Part shown: positions 6,930-14,225 of the stretch, piece by piece
Layout of the letters: each line of letters begins with the position of its first letter
Position numbering within the stretch: the stretch's first letter is position 1
Source of the DNA: Bacteroidota bacterium
Lineage (GTDB): Bacteria; Bacteroidota; Bacteroidia; Flavobacteriales; Weeksellaceae
DNA: 24,166 bases
Assembly: GCA_023419095.1 (NCBI GenBank)
Contig: JAEZYN010000143.1
Location: forward strand, 1-24,166
Reading direction: 5' to 3'
Position numbers and translations under genes: made by a program
Notes under the pieces: generated by a model
The model's input: the letters and a program-made list of their open reading frames with translations, nothing else
Told to the model about the DNA's origin: nothing
The model's database searches: none

Positions 6930-8852
6930 CTATTTTAGCTTGCGGTTAATTACCCTGTCCATATAATCCTGATACCAGGCTTTGGCTTTCAGCACGCCAA
7001 GTTGCGTTTCAGCGTTATTTACTTTGCCCATAAGATTCTTTTCCAGTCCCAAATCTTCTTTTGCATAAATCCCGGTGACGTCCTGCCCGTTAAACAGGTA
7101 AATATAATTACCTATTATAAACTGTTCAACTCCCGTGGATGTCACAATAAAATATTCTTCTTTCTTCGGTGAAACCAGACTTCTGCCCCAACTCCGGATC
7201 TTTTTATTGTAACCCATCAGATCTGCCAGCGTCGGGTAAATGTCCATTTGCTGTGCAGGTTCGGTGATCTCGCCCTGCAAACTGTATTTCGGATTTGGCG
7301 AATAAAACAATATAGGCACAGCCGCGCGGTTCATCGCTTTTTCATATTCCGGGTAGCCCACCTGATTGGTATGATCGGCCACGACTACGAAAATAGTGTT
7401 CTGGAACCACGGTTTTGTTTTAGCCGTTTCAAAAAAACGCTTTAATGCAAAGTCCGTATAGCCCACAGGCGCGTGAATTTCCAGTGTGCCTTTCGGAAAT
7501 TTTCCTTCATACTTCGCCGGAACTTTAAACGGGTGATGCGACGAAACCGAAAACATCGTCGCCATAAAAGGCGTCTTTTTGGCTGAAACGGTATTGGCAA
7601 AAAACTGGAAAAATGGCTCATCCCAGATGCCCCAGATACCATCGAAATCCGCATCATTGTTATACTCGTTCTTTCCGTAATAGTTTTTAAATCCTAAAAT
7701 ATTCCCAAACCCTAAAAATCCCATCGAGCCGTTCGGCGCACCATGGAAAAACGAAGTATCGTAACCCATTTCATTACTTACCGAAACAATTGACTGGATT
7801 TTTTGATTCGCATACGGCGAACCGGTGAACGCATCTTTAAGCGCAGGGATGCCCGCGAGCACCGAACTCATTCCGTGAATCGACTGCCGTCCGTTCGCAT
7901 ACGCATTCGTAGCGATAAGGCTGTGTTGCGCGAGGCTGTCCAGAAAAGGCGTATACGAGACGAAATTTTCAATCTTATCATTCTTATTGAACGCGCCGGA
8001 ATATTCTTTCGAGAAACTTTCAAGGATGAAAATCACCACATTGGGCTTCTCAGCAGGAGTTTCACGTGGGTAGAATTTGTAGGGCCTGATATGTTTTTCA
8101 ATAAATGCGTCATCCACAAAATGAACTTCCTTAAAATTATTGGTCGTCAAAGTTCTGAAAAACGAAAAAACACTGTTTAGTACCACGTTAGCCTGCAGCG
8201 GACTTTTAACGTGTCTGTTTGCATCCACAAGATTGATCGGACGTGTGGAGTGTTTGAAATCACCGCGGATGCCGCCCACCACCAAGGTTGCAGCCAGACA
8301 TAAATTAACAGCGGATGAAACAAAATATATCCATTTGACGTGCGGTTTCCGCGGAAAAATTTTAATTCTTTGATAGAGAAAAACCCATAGCGCCATCAAC
8401 GCGACAAACCAAACGATCACAAACGGATGTTCGAGAACGGAAATTAAAAATACTTTGACCAGGTTACTTTCATTCTGCGCTACCGCCATCGCCGCCATTG
8501 TAAGCCGTGCCTGCGAGAATTTGTAATAAATAAAATCACCAAAATTCAGCGAATAAGCGATACCGTTTGTAATAAAATAGAGCCAGAACAGAAACTTCTG
8601 GTAACCTTTTGAAGTGTTGATCAGCAGCGGCAGCAAGCTCGCCAGGATGAAAAGTGCGTTCACATAAAGGAGGGCGGTAGTGTCGAACGCAGTTCCGTGA
8701 TAGGAAATCCGAAGATATTCTGAGAGCGAATCAATTTTAATTAAATCTTTGTTGAAGAACCAGAAAAGCAGTCGCGCCAACTGATAAAACACGAATGCCA
8801 GAAATATCCTGTAAAATAAAACGCCGATTTCGCGCAGTCTGATTTCCTTCAT
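6930..8852 (-). CDS. LTA-synthase-like membrane sulfatase-fold phosphotransferase
   Basis: A 640-residue protein with about five N-terminal membrane segments (to about residue 195) and a C-terminal alkaline-phosphatase/sulfatase-type catalytic domain starting near 270. Visible motifs are NVVIFILESF (271-280, metal ligand E278), the nucleophile region ANGRQSIHGMSS with S324 where LtaS has threonine, SSHH (437-440) and VADHTNQVG (D493, H494). This matches the LTA synthase family, relatives of OpgB and phosphoethanolamine transferases, which move head groups from phospholipids to envelope glycans or lipids. A Gram-negative has no lipoteichoic acid, so the real acceptor is unknown. A TAAATTTG box lies about 20 bases upstream. 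The gene appears monocistronic. Confidence 0.88.
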   Translation of the reverse strand: MKEIRLREIGVLFYRIFLAFVFYQLARLLFWFFNKDLIKIDSLSEYLRISYHGTAFDTTALLYVNALFILASLLPLLINTSKGYQKFLFWLYFITNGIAYSLNFGDFIYYKFSQARLTMAAMAVAQNESNLVKVFLISVLEHPFVIVWFVALMALWVFLYQRIKIFPRKPHVKWIYFVSSAVNLCLAATLVVGGIRGDFKHSTRPINLVDANRHVKSPLQANVVLNSVFSFFRTLTTNNFKEVHFVDDAFIEKHIRPYKFYPRETPAEKPNVVIFILESFSKEYSGAFNKNDKIENFVSYTPFLDSLAQHSLIATNAYANGRQSIHGMSSVLAGIPALKDAFTGSPYANQKIQSIVSVSNEMGYDTSFFHGAPNGSMGFLGFGNILGFKNYYGKNEYNNDADFDGIWGIWDEPFFQFFANTVSAKKTPFMATMFSVSSHHPFKVPAKYEGKFPKGTLEIHAPVGYTDFALKRFFETAKTKPWFQNTIFVVVADHTNQVGYPEYEKAMNRAAVPILFYSPNPKYSLQGEITEPAQQMDIYPTLADLMGYNKKIRSWGRSLVSPKKEEYFIVTSTGVEQFIIGNYIYLFNGQDVTGIYAKEDLGLEKNLMGKVNNAETQLGVLKAKAWYQDYMDRVINRKLK

Positions 8853-8872
8853 TTACGGTAAATATTGGGCTT

Positions 8873-8880
8873 CAAATTTA
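8873..8880 (-). promoter_or_regulatory. -7 box of the LTA-synthase-like gene
   Basis: The minus strand reads TAAATTTG, an exact TAnnTTTG match, 20 bases before the ATG at 8852. A matching TTG -33 element is not evident. Confidence 0.45.
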
Positions 8881-8922
8881 CATTAAATTCGCTTTGGAGA
8901 CGACGACTTGATATTTAAACGC

Positions 8923-8930
8923 TATTTTTG
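8923..8930 (+). promoter_or_regulatory. -7 box of pssA
   Basis: TATTTTTG matches TAnnTTTG exactly and lies 27 bases before the ATG at 8958. It forms a divergent promoter region with the box at 8873-8880. Confidence 0.45.
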
Positions 8931-8957
8931 CGCAGCTAACTATTTAGGGTTTTGTGT

Positions 8958-9671
8958 ATGAATTTCATTAAAAACAATTTAGCCAACGCTTTCACGCTCG
9001 GCAACCTGTTGTCGGGAAGCATTGGCGTAATCAATTTAATAGCAGGGAATTACCAGATCACAGCACTTTGCATTATCATTTCGCTGATTCTTGATTTTTT
9101 TGATGGTTTTATAGCACGCGCGATGAAATCGAACTCAAATCTCGGCGCGCAGCTAGACTCATTGGCTGACATGGTGAGCTTCGGCGTTCTGCCCGGAATT
9201 ACCATGTACAAAGCACTCGATCCTTTCGGCGCGCAGTTTTTGGGTGCAGAACTTCCATTTGAACTTAAATATTTAGGGCTTTTCATCACCCTTTTTTCAT
9301 GTTTGAGGTTGGCCATTTTTAATCTCGATGACGAACAAACGTATTATTTTAAAGGACTCAACACACCTTCAAATACCATCCTGATTTTCGGACTTTTTTA
9401 CGCGTTTATTGAAATGAATGCATTCAGTTTTTTGTTTGAAAACCAGTTGCTGTTGCTGATTCTCACTGCAATCTCGTCGTGGATTTTAATCGCGCCGATA
9501 CGTATGATCGCGATGAAATTTAAGTCAAAGCACCTGAAAGATAATTATCCAAAAATCGCGCTGGCAATCGGTGCAGTTCTGATTTTAATTCTTTTTAAAA
9601 CCGTCGGAATCCCAATGGTGATCGTGTACTACATTATTATTTCGCTCATTTTTCGGAAGCAGTTGGTATAA
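8958..9671 (+). CDS. pssA: CDP-diacylglycerol--serine O-phosphatidyltransferase
   Basis: A 237-residue integral membrane enzyme of the CDP-alcohol phosphatidyltransferase family. The signature D-G-x2-A-R-x8-G-x3-D-x3-D is complete: D49-G50, A53-R54, G63, D67, D71. The N-terminal FTLGNLLSGSIGVINLIAG and about seven hydrophobic segments fit PssA, which makes phosphatidylserine, precursor of phosphatidylethanolamine. Serine as the acceptor is inferred from overall similarity and length; the signature alone is shared with other CDP-alcohol transferases. A TTG start at 8952 would add only MC, so the ATG is preferred. The gene is 53 bases ahead of the exonuclease gene on the same strand. Confidence 0.9.
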   Translation: MNFIKNNLANAFTLGNLLSGSIGVINLIAGNYQITALCIIISLILDFFDGFIARAMKSNSNLGAQLDSLADMVSFGVLPGITMYKALDPFGAQFLGAELPFELKYLGLFITLFSCLRLAIFNLDDEQTYYFKGLNTPSNTILIFGLFYAFIEMNAFSFLFENQLLLLILTAISSWILIAPIRMIAMKFKSKHLKDNYPKIALAIGAVLILILFKTVGIPMVIVYYIIISLIFRKQLV

Positions 9672-9724
9672 TTAAACATCTATCTCGGGCTCAAAACAGA
9701 TGCGAACTTTCTCAAATTTTAAAT

Positions 9725-10489
9725 ATGAATCTTAAACTTTATAAACCGCTGTGCACGTTCGATCTGGAAACCACTGGCACAAACGTGGCAAAGGACCGCA
9801 TCGTGGAAATCAGCATCCTAAAGGTGAATCCGGATGGTTCCCGCGAAAGTAAAACCTGGCTAGTGAATCCCGAAATGTACATTCCACGCGAATCCACCGA
9901 AGTGCACGGCATTTCAGATGACGATGTGAAAGACTCGCCGAAATTCAGAGAAATCGCGCCAAAAGTGATGGAAATGATTGCGGGAAGTGATCTGGCGGGC
10001 TTCAATTCGAACCGTTTTGATGTGCCGCTTCTGGCCGAAGAATTGCTGCGTGTAGGAATTGATTTCGACCTGAATAAATTTAAACTGGTCGATGTCCAAA
10101 CCATTTACCACAAGATGGAACCGCGAAATCTGACGGCCGCATACCAATTCTACTGTAAGAAAACGCTTACTGACGCCCATTCGGCGGAAGCGGATGTGCT
10201 GGCGACTTTCGAAGTTCTTGACGCACAGGTGGCGCATTATGATGATCTTCCGAACGAAATTTCCGCATTGAGCGAGTTCTCCACGCACCACAGATTTGCA
10301 GATCTCGCCGGAATGATCCGTTTTGATGAAGACGAAAAGGAAGTTTTTGCATTTGGCAAGTACAAAGGCCAGCGCGTGAAGGACGTTTTCCAAAAAGATT
10401 TGGGCTATTACGGATGGATTCAGAATGCTGATTTTCCGCTCTACACGAAGAAAGTTTTGACGGCGATTCAATTAAAATCACGCTTTTAA
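9725..10489 (+). CDS. DEDDh 3'-5' exonuclease (DnaQ-like) with C-terminal extension
   Basis: This 254-residue protein has the DnaQ/epsilon exonuclease fold with all catalytic residues: D13 and E15 (FDLETTGTN), D99 (GFNSNRFDVPLL), H152 and D157 (DAHSAEADVL). Such enzymes remove nucleotides from 3' ends in proofreading or repair. After about residue 190 there is a separate small domain, EVFAFGKYKGQRVKDV...YYGWIQNADFP, resembling the DUF3820-type unit often fused to these exonucleases in Bacteroidota. No polymerase gene is nearby, so it may be a free-standing repair exonuclease rather than the replicative epsilon subunit. It is followed 40 bases later by the FAH-family gene. Confidence 0.9.
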   Translation: MNLKLYKPLCTFDLETTGTNVAKDRIVEISILKVNPDGSRESKTWLVNPEMYIPRESTEVHGISDDDVKDSPKFREIAPKVMEMIAGSDLAGFNSNRFDVPLLAEELLRVGIDFDLNKFKLVDVQTIYHKMEPRNLTAAYQFYCKKTLTDAHSAEADVLATFEVLDAQVAHYDDLPNEISALSEFSTHHRFADLAGMIRFDEDEKEVFAFGKYKGQRVKDVFQKDLGYYGWIQNADFPLYTKKVLTAIQLKSRF

Positions 10490-10529
10490 GTACGTCTGAT
10501 TTATTTAAAAAAAACGCAAATCAAATCTT

Positions 10530-11138
10530 ATGAAAATAATCTGCATCGGCCGCAACTACGCCGAACACGCACAAGAGCTCGGAAATGAAGTTCCGGAAAA
10601 GCCGGTCATCTTTATGAAACCCGACACTGCCATATTAAAGAAAGGCACAGATTTTTATCTTCCCGAATTTTCTGATGACATTCACTATGAACTTGAAGTG
10701 GTTCTGAAAATTTCAAAAGGTGGCAAATACATCGAGGAAAAAAATGCTGCCGAATACTATAATGAAATAGGTCTGGGAATCGATTTCACGGCGCGCGACC
10801 TGCAAACCACTTTAAAAGGGAAAGGTTTGCCCTGGGAGCTTGCGAAAGGTTTTGACGGGTCTGCAGTCGTCTCTAAATTTTTTAAAAAAGACAATTACGA
10901 TATTCGTAATCTGCATTTTGCCTTAAATAAAAACAAAGAAAAAGTGCAGGACGGCGACACGGCGTTTATGATATTTTCACCGGAAAAAATCATTGCGTTT
11001 GTTTCGCAGTATTTTACGCTGAAAGCCGGCGACCTCATTTTTACCGGCACACCGGCGGGCGTGGGAAAAGTTGCTGAGAACGACATTCTGGAGGGCTTTC
11101 TGGAAGATAAAAAAGTGCTTCACGTAAGAATACAGTAG
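10530..11138 (+). CDS. Fumarylacetoacetate hydrolase (FAH) family protein
   Basis: A 202-residue single-domain FAH-fold enzyme. It starts with MKIICIGRNYAEHAQELG, typical of the YcgM/FAHD1 group, and carries the metal ligands E54 and E56 (HYELEVVL) and D85 (GLGIDFTARDLQ), plus the C-terminal FTGTPAGVG turn. Family members hydrolyse C-C bonds of acylpyruvates or decarboxylate oxaloacetate, using Mg2+ or Mn2+. The exact substrate cannot be read from the sequence, and no aromatic-degradation genes are adjacent, so a housekeeping acylpyruvase or oxaloacetate decarboxylase role is more likely. A one-mismatch box (TACGTCTG) lies upstream, overlapping the end of the exonuclease gene region. Confidence 0.88.
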   Translation: MKIICIGRNYAEHAQELGNEVPEKPVIFMKPDTAILKKGTDFYLPEFSDDIHYELEVVLKISKGGKYIEEKNAAEYYNEIGLGIDFTARDLQTTLKGKGLPWELAKGFDGSAVVSKFFKKDNYDIRNLHFALNKNKEKVQDGDTAFMIFSPEKIIAFVSQYFTLKAGDLIFTGTPAGVGKVAENDILEGFLEDKKVLHVRIQ

Positions 11139-11167
11139 CCAAGAGCGCTGATTTGAGGTTTTTTATG

Positions 11168-11175
11168 TAACTTTA
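11168..11175 (+). promoter_or_regulatory. Probable -7 box of the universal stress protein gene
   Basis: TAACTTTA, one mismatch from TAnnTTTG, lies 18 bases before the ATG. The same octamer lies before the HU-like and mgtC-like genes. Confidence 0.35.
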
Positions 11176-11193
11176 AAGTAGAAAAACCAAGCT

Positions 11194-11631
11194 ATGATTA
11201 ATATTGTATTACCTGTAGATTTCGGTGAATCTACTGACCGGCTGATCGATGGTGCCGTGAAATTCGCAAAGGAAACCAATGGTAAAATCTGCCTCATCCA
11301 CGTGGCGCCGGCCGATATCGGCTTCGCGATTGGTGACATGGGCTTCCAGTATTTTCCGGAGGTGGAGCAGAATGAGATCAAAGAAGAACTTCTGCATTTA
11401 AATCGCATACAGCAGCGTATTCTGGCGGAGAATATTGAGTGCGAGCATCTGCTGAAACAAGGCGTCGCCGGTGACATCATTCTGGAATACGCACGCGAAA
11501 AAAATGCCGGCTACATCGTGATGGGTTCGCACGGCAGAAGCGGCATTTACGATGTTTTCGTGGGAAGTCTCACCAAAGAACTTACGCGCCGAAGCCAAAT
11601 TCCGGTGCTTGTGATCCCCATACACCAATAA
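11194..11631 (+). CDS. Universal stress protein (UspA family)
   Basis: A single-domain 145-residue Usp. The N-terminal strand NIVLPVDFGESTDRLIDGA and the C-terminal ATP-binding motif G-x2-G-x9-G-S (VMGSHGRSGIYDVFVGS, followed by SQIPVLVIP) are intact, so it is probably an ATP-binding rather than a UspA-type non-binding member. Usp proteins modulate stress survival, and the specific role here is unknown. The gene is bounded downstream by a strong bidirectional terminator and has its own probable promoter. Confidence 0.9.
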   Translation: MINIVLPVDFGESTDRLIDGAVKFAKETNGKICLIHVAPADIGFAIGDMGFQYFPEVEQNEIKEELLHLNRIQQRILAENIECEHLLKQGVAGDIILEYAREKNAGYIVMGSHGRSGIYDVFVGSLTKELTRRSQIPVLVIPIHQ

Positions 11632-11647
11632 AATTTTAATTAAAAAT

Positions 11648-11683
11648 AAAAATCCCGGGAACCAAGTGATTTCCGGGATTTTT
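11648..11683. terminator. Strong bidirectional terminator
   Basis: AAAAATCCCGG (11648-11658) pairs with CCGGGATTTTT (11673-11683); the next GAA can pair with TTT (one G-T), giving up to 14 bp around an 8-base loop. It separates the plus-strand usp gene from the convergent small DUF6341-like gene. Confidence 0.88.
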
Positions 11684-11705
11684 CAGAATGTACTAACTCA
11701 ATTAT

Positions 11706-11936
11706 TTAGTCTTTCTTATGGATTTTTGGGTCATAGTACGGATGTTTACCCGCCGTAGGAGAAAAATATTCTTTGTCTTTATTGTTTCCCAGCTTGCTGA
11801 CGAGCACCCAGCACCAATAGGTAAACAGCGCACTTGCCACGATGAAGAGAATCCAGTTCAGCACGTTCCCCGCAAAGGTGAACAGGCCGAAAGACCATTT
11901 GAAAACATCACTTAGGAACAGAAAGAAAGACGTCAT
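11706..11936 (-). CDS. Small membrane protein, DUF6341-like
   Basis: A 76-residue protein with an amphipathic or hydrophobic N-terminus and a clear membrane segment (about residues 24-46, NWILFIVASALFTYWCWVLV), then a charged tail ending in KEYFSPTAGKHPYYDPKIHKKD. Size, shape and the divergent partner DUF6427 match the flavobacterial DUF6341 family, whose function is unknown. The family name comes from memory of context and is moderately sure. Its -7 box (11973-11966) overlaps the divergent promoter of the next gene. Confidence 0.7.
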   Translation of the reverse strand: MTSFFLFLSDVFKWSFGLFTFAGNVLNWILFIVASALFTYWCWVLVSKLGNNKDKEYFSPTAGKHPYYDPKIHKKD

Positions 11937-11955
11937 TTTTTTTCCTTTTTTAAAT

Positions 11956-11973
11956 TAACTTTGCACAAAAATA
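11956..11973. promoter_or_regulatory. Back-to-back divergent -7 boxes of DUF6341-like and DUF6427 genes
   Basis: TAACTTTG (11956-11963, plus) serves the DUF6427 gene 16 bases downstream. TATTTTTG on the minus strand (11973-11966) serves the DUF6341-like gene 29 bases downstream; it has TTTG 22 bases further upstream, inside the neighbouring gene (11999-11996). Only two bases separate the boxes, so the two promoters probably cannot be occupied at once. Confidence 0.55.
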
Positions 11974-11979
11974 ATAAAA

Positions 11980-12888
11980 ATGTTCCGATTACTTTCAAAG
12001 GAAAGCAATATTTTTTCAGTACCGGTTTACATCGGCGTACTGCTTGTAATCGTGATCTCATTTAATATTCTGGATTTTACAAGGCTCGATATGGTTTCGG
12101 CGGCCATCACCTTTGCGGGTATTGCACTCGGTTATTTTTGTTTTAATGCGCTGGGACTGACTTATGACACTCATCTGCCGCTGTTTCTCTACACTGCCTT
12201 CGTATTCGCGCTGTATCCGGGCGACTTAGACATTGGAATTGCCATTGCACTTTTCACCAATTCTATCATATTGCTGGTTTTAACAAATGTGGATATGATT
12301 GTAAGGAAAAACTCTTACGTTCTGGTGGGAGCTATTTTAGCGCTGAATTTTATTTTCCTGCCCACAACCTGGCCCATGTCGCTTTTTGTGATTTTCCACA
12401 TTATAGGCACTTCAGACAGAATCGGGCTTCACTTTTTCCGCCTGTTTTTCGGTATGTTGTTAGTGGCGCTTTCTTATTTCGGACTCGCCTATTTTCTGGG
12501 AATGAACTCGTGGAATGCAGCGTATTTCCCATTTGGTAAATTTTCGAAATCGATATTTTTAAAAGATTTAATATTCCTTATTCCGGTTGCGCTGCTTTTA
12601 ATAATTGCTGTTTGGGACCACTTCCGGAATTTTAACCAAAAAAGTCCAGTAAGTAAATTTAAATACACCTTTGTACTCGTATTTTCTGCCGCGCAGGTCA
12701 TTACAATCTGGCTTTACATGGGTGCAAATTTTGAATATCTGCTGCTTCTGGCATTGCCGGCATCCATTATTCTGAGCCGCCTGATGCGCTTTCTCCGAAA
12801 GCCGTGGCTGCAGGAATCTACGTTCTGGCTTATCATATTCTCGCTCATTGTTTTTAAAGTGGGCAATATTTTTCCTTTTAATATTTAA
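11980..12888 (+). CDS. Polytopic membrane protein, DUF6427 family
   Basis: A 302-residue protein made of about nine or ten hydrophobic segments, with the N-terminal FRLLSKESNIFSVPVYIGVL typical of the flavobacterial DUF6427 family as remembered. Short polar loops and no catalytic motif are visible. Its function is unknown. It is likely the first gene of an operon with DUF3109 (8-base gap) and the mgtC-like gene (23-base gap), and it shares a divergent promoter region with the small DUF6341-like gene, a pairing that suggests a shared envelope role. Confidence 0.75.
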   Translation: MFRLLSKESNIFSVPVYIGVLLVIVISFNILDFTRLDMVSAAITFAGIALGYFCFNALGLTYDTHLPLFLYTAFVFALYPGDLDIGIAIALFTNSIILLVLTNVDMIVRKNSYVLVGAILALNFIFLPTTWPMSLFVIFHIIGTSDRIGLHFFRLFFGMLLVALSYFGLAYFLGMNSWNAAYFPFGKFSKSIFLKDLIFLIPVALLLIIAVWDHFRNFNQKSPVSKFKYTFVLVFSAAQVITIWLYMGANFEYLLLLALPASIILSRLMRFLRKPWLQESTFWLIIFSLIVFKVGNIFPFNI

Positions 12889-12896
12889 ATAATAAG

Positions 12897-13484
12897 ATGA
12901 TTCAAATTGAAGATAAATTAATTTCCGAAGAAATTTTTTCAGAGGAATTTGTTTGCAACCTCACCAAATGCAAAGGTGCCTGCTGTGTCGCCGGTGATGT
13001 GGGTGCACCACTTGAAAAGTATGAAACCGAAATTCTGGATAAGATATTCGACAAAGTAAAACCCTACCTCCGGCCGGAAGGCGCGTTAGCGCTGGAAGCG
13101 CAGGGAAAATGGACCATTGACCCGCTTGATGGCGATTTTGTAACCCCGCTGGTAAATAACGAAGAATGCGCCTATGTAATCTTTGACGAAAAGGGCATCA
13201 CTAAATGCGGAATTGAAAAAGCCTACGAAGACGGCGCGGTAGATTGGCAAAAGCCTATTTCCTGCCACCTCTACCCGATTCGCGTGACGGAATATTCTAC
13301 TTTCACAGCGCTGAACTATCACGAATGGGAAATTTGTGCACCTGCCTGCACACTGGGTAAAGAACTTCAGGTACCGGTCTATAAATTCCTCAAAACTCCG
13401 CTGATCCGTAAATACGGTGAAGAATTTTATGATACGCTGAGCGACGCCGCGCTGGAATGGAACCGCGAGTTCAATTCACTATAA
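12897..13484 (+). CDS. Cysteine-rich DUF3109 family protein
   Basis: A 195-residue protein whose N-terminal cluster C20-x4-C25-x3-C29-C30 (VCNLTKCKGACC) is followed by further cysteines in NNEECAYV, TKCGIE, SCHLYP and EICAPAC. The pattern fits DUF3109, related to the YkgJ/Fe-S-like zinc-or-iron cluster proteins. Metal or Fe-S cluster binding is inferred from this cysteine pattern; no reaction is known. There is no signal peptide, so it is cytoplasmic. The 8-base gap to DUF6427 suggests co-transcription and translational coupling. Confidence 0.88.
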   Translation: MIQIEDKLISEEIFSEEFVCNLTKCKGACCVAGDVGAPLEKYETEILDKIFDKVKPYLRPEGALALEAQGKWTIDPLDGDFVTPLVNNEECAYVIFDEKGITKCGIEKAYEDGAVDWQKPISCHLYPIRVTEYSTFTALNYHEWEICAPACTLGKELQVPVYKFLKTPLIRKYGEEFYDTLSDAALEWNREFNSL

Positions 13485-13489
13485 AAAGT

Positions 13490-13497
13490 TAACTTTA
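13490..13497 (+). promoter_or_regulatory. Possible -7 box of the mgtC-like gene
   Basis: TAACTTTA lies 10 bases before the ATG. It is a one-mismatch -7 box and might give an almost leaderless transcript in addition to read-through from the operon. Confidence 0.25.
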
Positions 13498-13507
13498 AAT
13501 AAAAAAA

Positions 13508-14152
13508 ATGTCAGACCATTTTGAGCTTCTGGATGTTTATAAAGCAGCGATATCAATGATCGCTGGTCTTATACTCGGTTTTGAACGTGAAATGAAAGAC
13601 AAATCTGCCGGCCTGAAAACCATTACGATCATTTGTCTGGGTTCGACGCTTTTTTCGATAATCTCTTACAAACTCGCCGGTGATGGTGACCCGACGCGAA
13701 TTGCCTCATACATCGTAAGCGGCATTGGTTTCCTGGGTGCAGGCGTTATTTTTAAGGAAGGTTTTAATGTTTACGGCCTTACAACCGCGGGCGTAATCTG
13801 GATTGCAGCCGCCATCGGCATGGCAATTGGCTTTGGTGAAGTGAACATGGCATTTGTATTCCTTATCACGTCGCTCGTCGTCATCAATTCTTCCACTTTG
13901 ATCATGAAATATCTGATGCCACTGCATCTCAGCAAGATACTGAAGCTGGAGATCGCCAACGGAAATACAGAGAAAAAAGTGATGTTACTGGCCGAAATAA
14001 AGAAGATTGCTAATAATGTTTCGGAAATTTCGATGGAAAGCAGAGACCGTAAGATGTGGCTTACCATGGAACTTCGCATCACTGAAAAACAAATTGTGAA
14101 AATGGAAGAATTCCTTTTTGCAAATGAGGATGTAGAATATTTTAGTATCTAA
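13508..14152 (+). CDS. MgtC/SapB family membrane protein
   Basis: A 214-residue protein with four to five membrane segments carrying MgtC motifs: MIAGLILGFEREMKDKSAGLKT (about 17-38), DPTRIASYIVSGIGFLGAGVIFKEG (about 61-85) and GLTTAGVIWIAAAIGMAIGFG (about 90-110), followed by a soluble C-terminal domain of about 80 residues. MgtC proteins help growth in low magnesium and modulate ATP synthase in some bacteria; the role here is not known. It lies 23 bases after DUF3109 and ends the operon at a bidirectional terminator. Confidence 0.92.
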   Translation: MSDHFELLDVYKAAISMIAGLILGFEREMKDKSAGLKTITIICLGSTLFSIISYKLAGDGDPTRIASYIVSGIGFLGAGVIFKEGFNVYGLTTAGVIWIAAAIGMAIGFGEVNMAFVFLITSLVVINSSTLIMKYLMPLHLSKILKLEIANGNTEKKVMLLAEIKKIANNVSEISMESRDRKMWLTMELRITEKQIVKMEEFLFANEDVEYFSI

Positions 14153-14172
14153 AAAATTTAAAAATCATAAAC

Positions 14173-14209
14173 AAAAAAATCTGCTCCCAAACGTGAGCAG
14201 ATTTTGTTT
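14173..14209. terminator. Bidirectional terminator between mgtC-like gene and tig
   Basis: AAAATCTGCTC (14176-14186) pairs with GAGCAGATTTT (14195-14205) around an 8-base loop. T-rich sequence follows on the plus strand, and the A run at 14173-14179 gives a T tract on the minus strand. The flanking genes converge here. Confidence 0.85.
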
Positions 14210-14225
14210 CATTATAGAAAGTTTA

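Noticed and set aside
6930..8852. True lipoteichoic acid synthase
   Set aside because: All other evidence points to a Gram-negative flavobacterium, which has no lipoteichoic acid; only the enzyme family is supported.
8952..8957. TTG start two codons before pssA
   Set aside because: The ATG at 8958 gives the usual N-terminus and has a -7 box at a normal distance.
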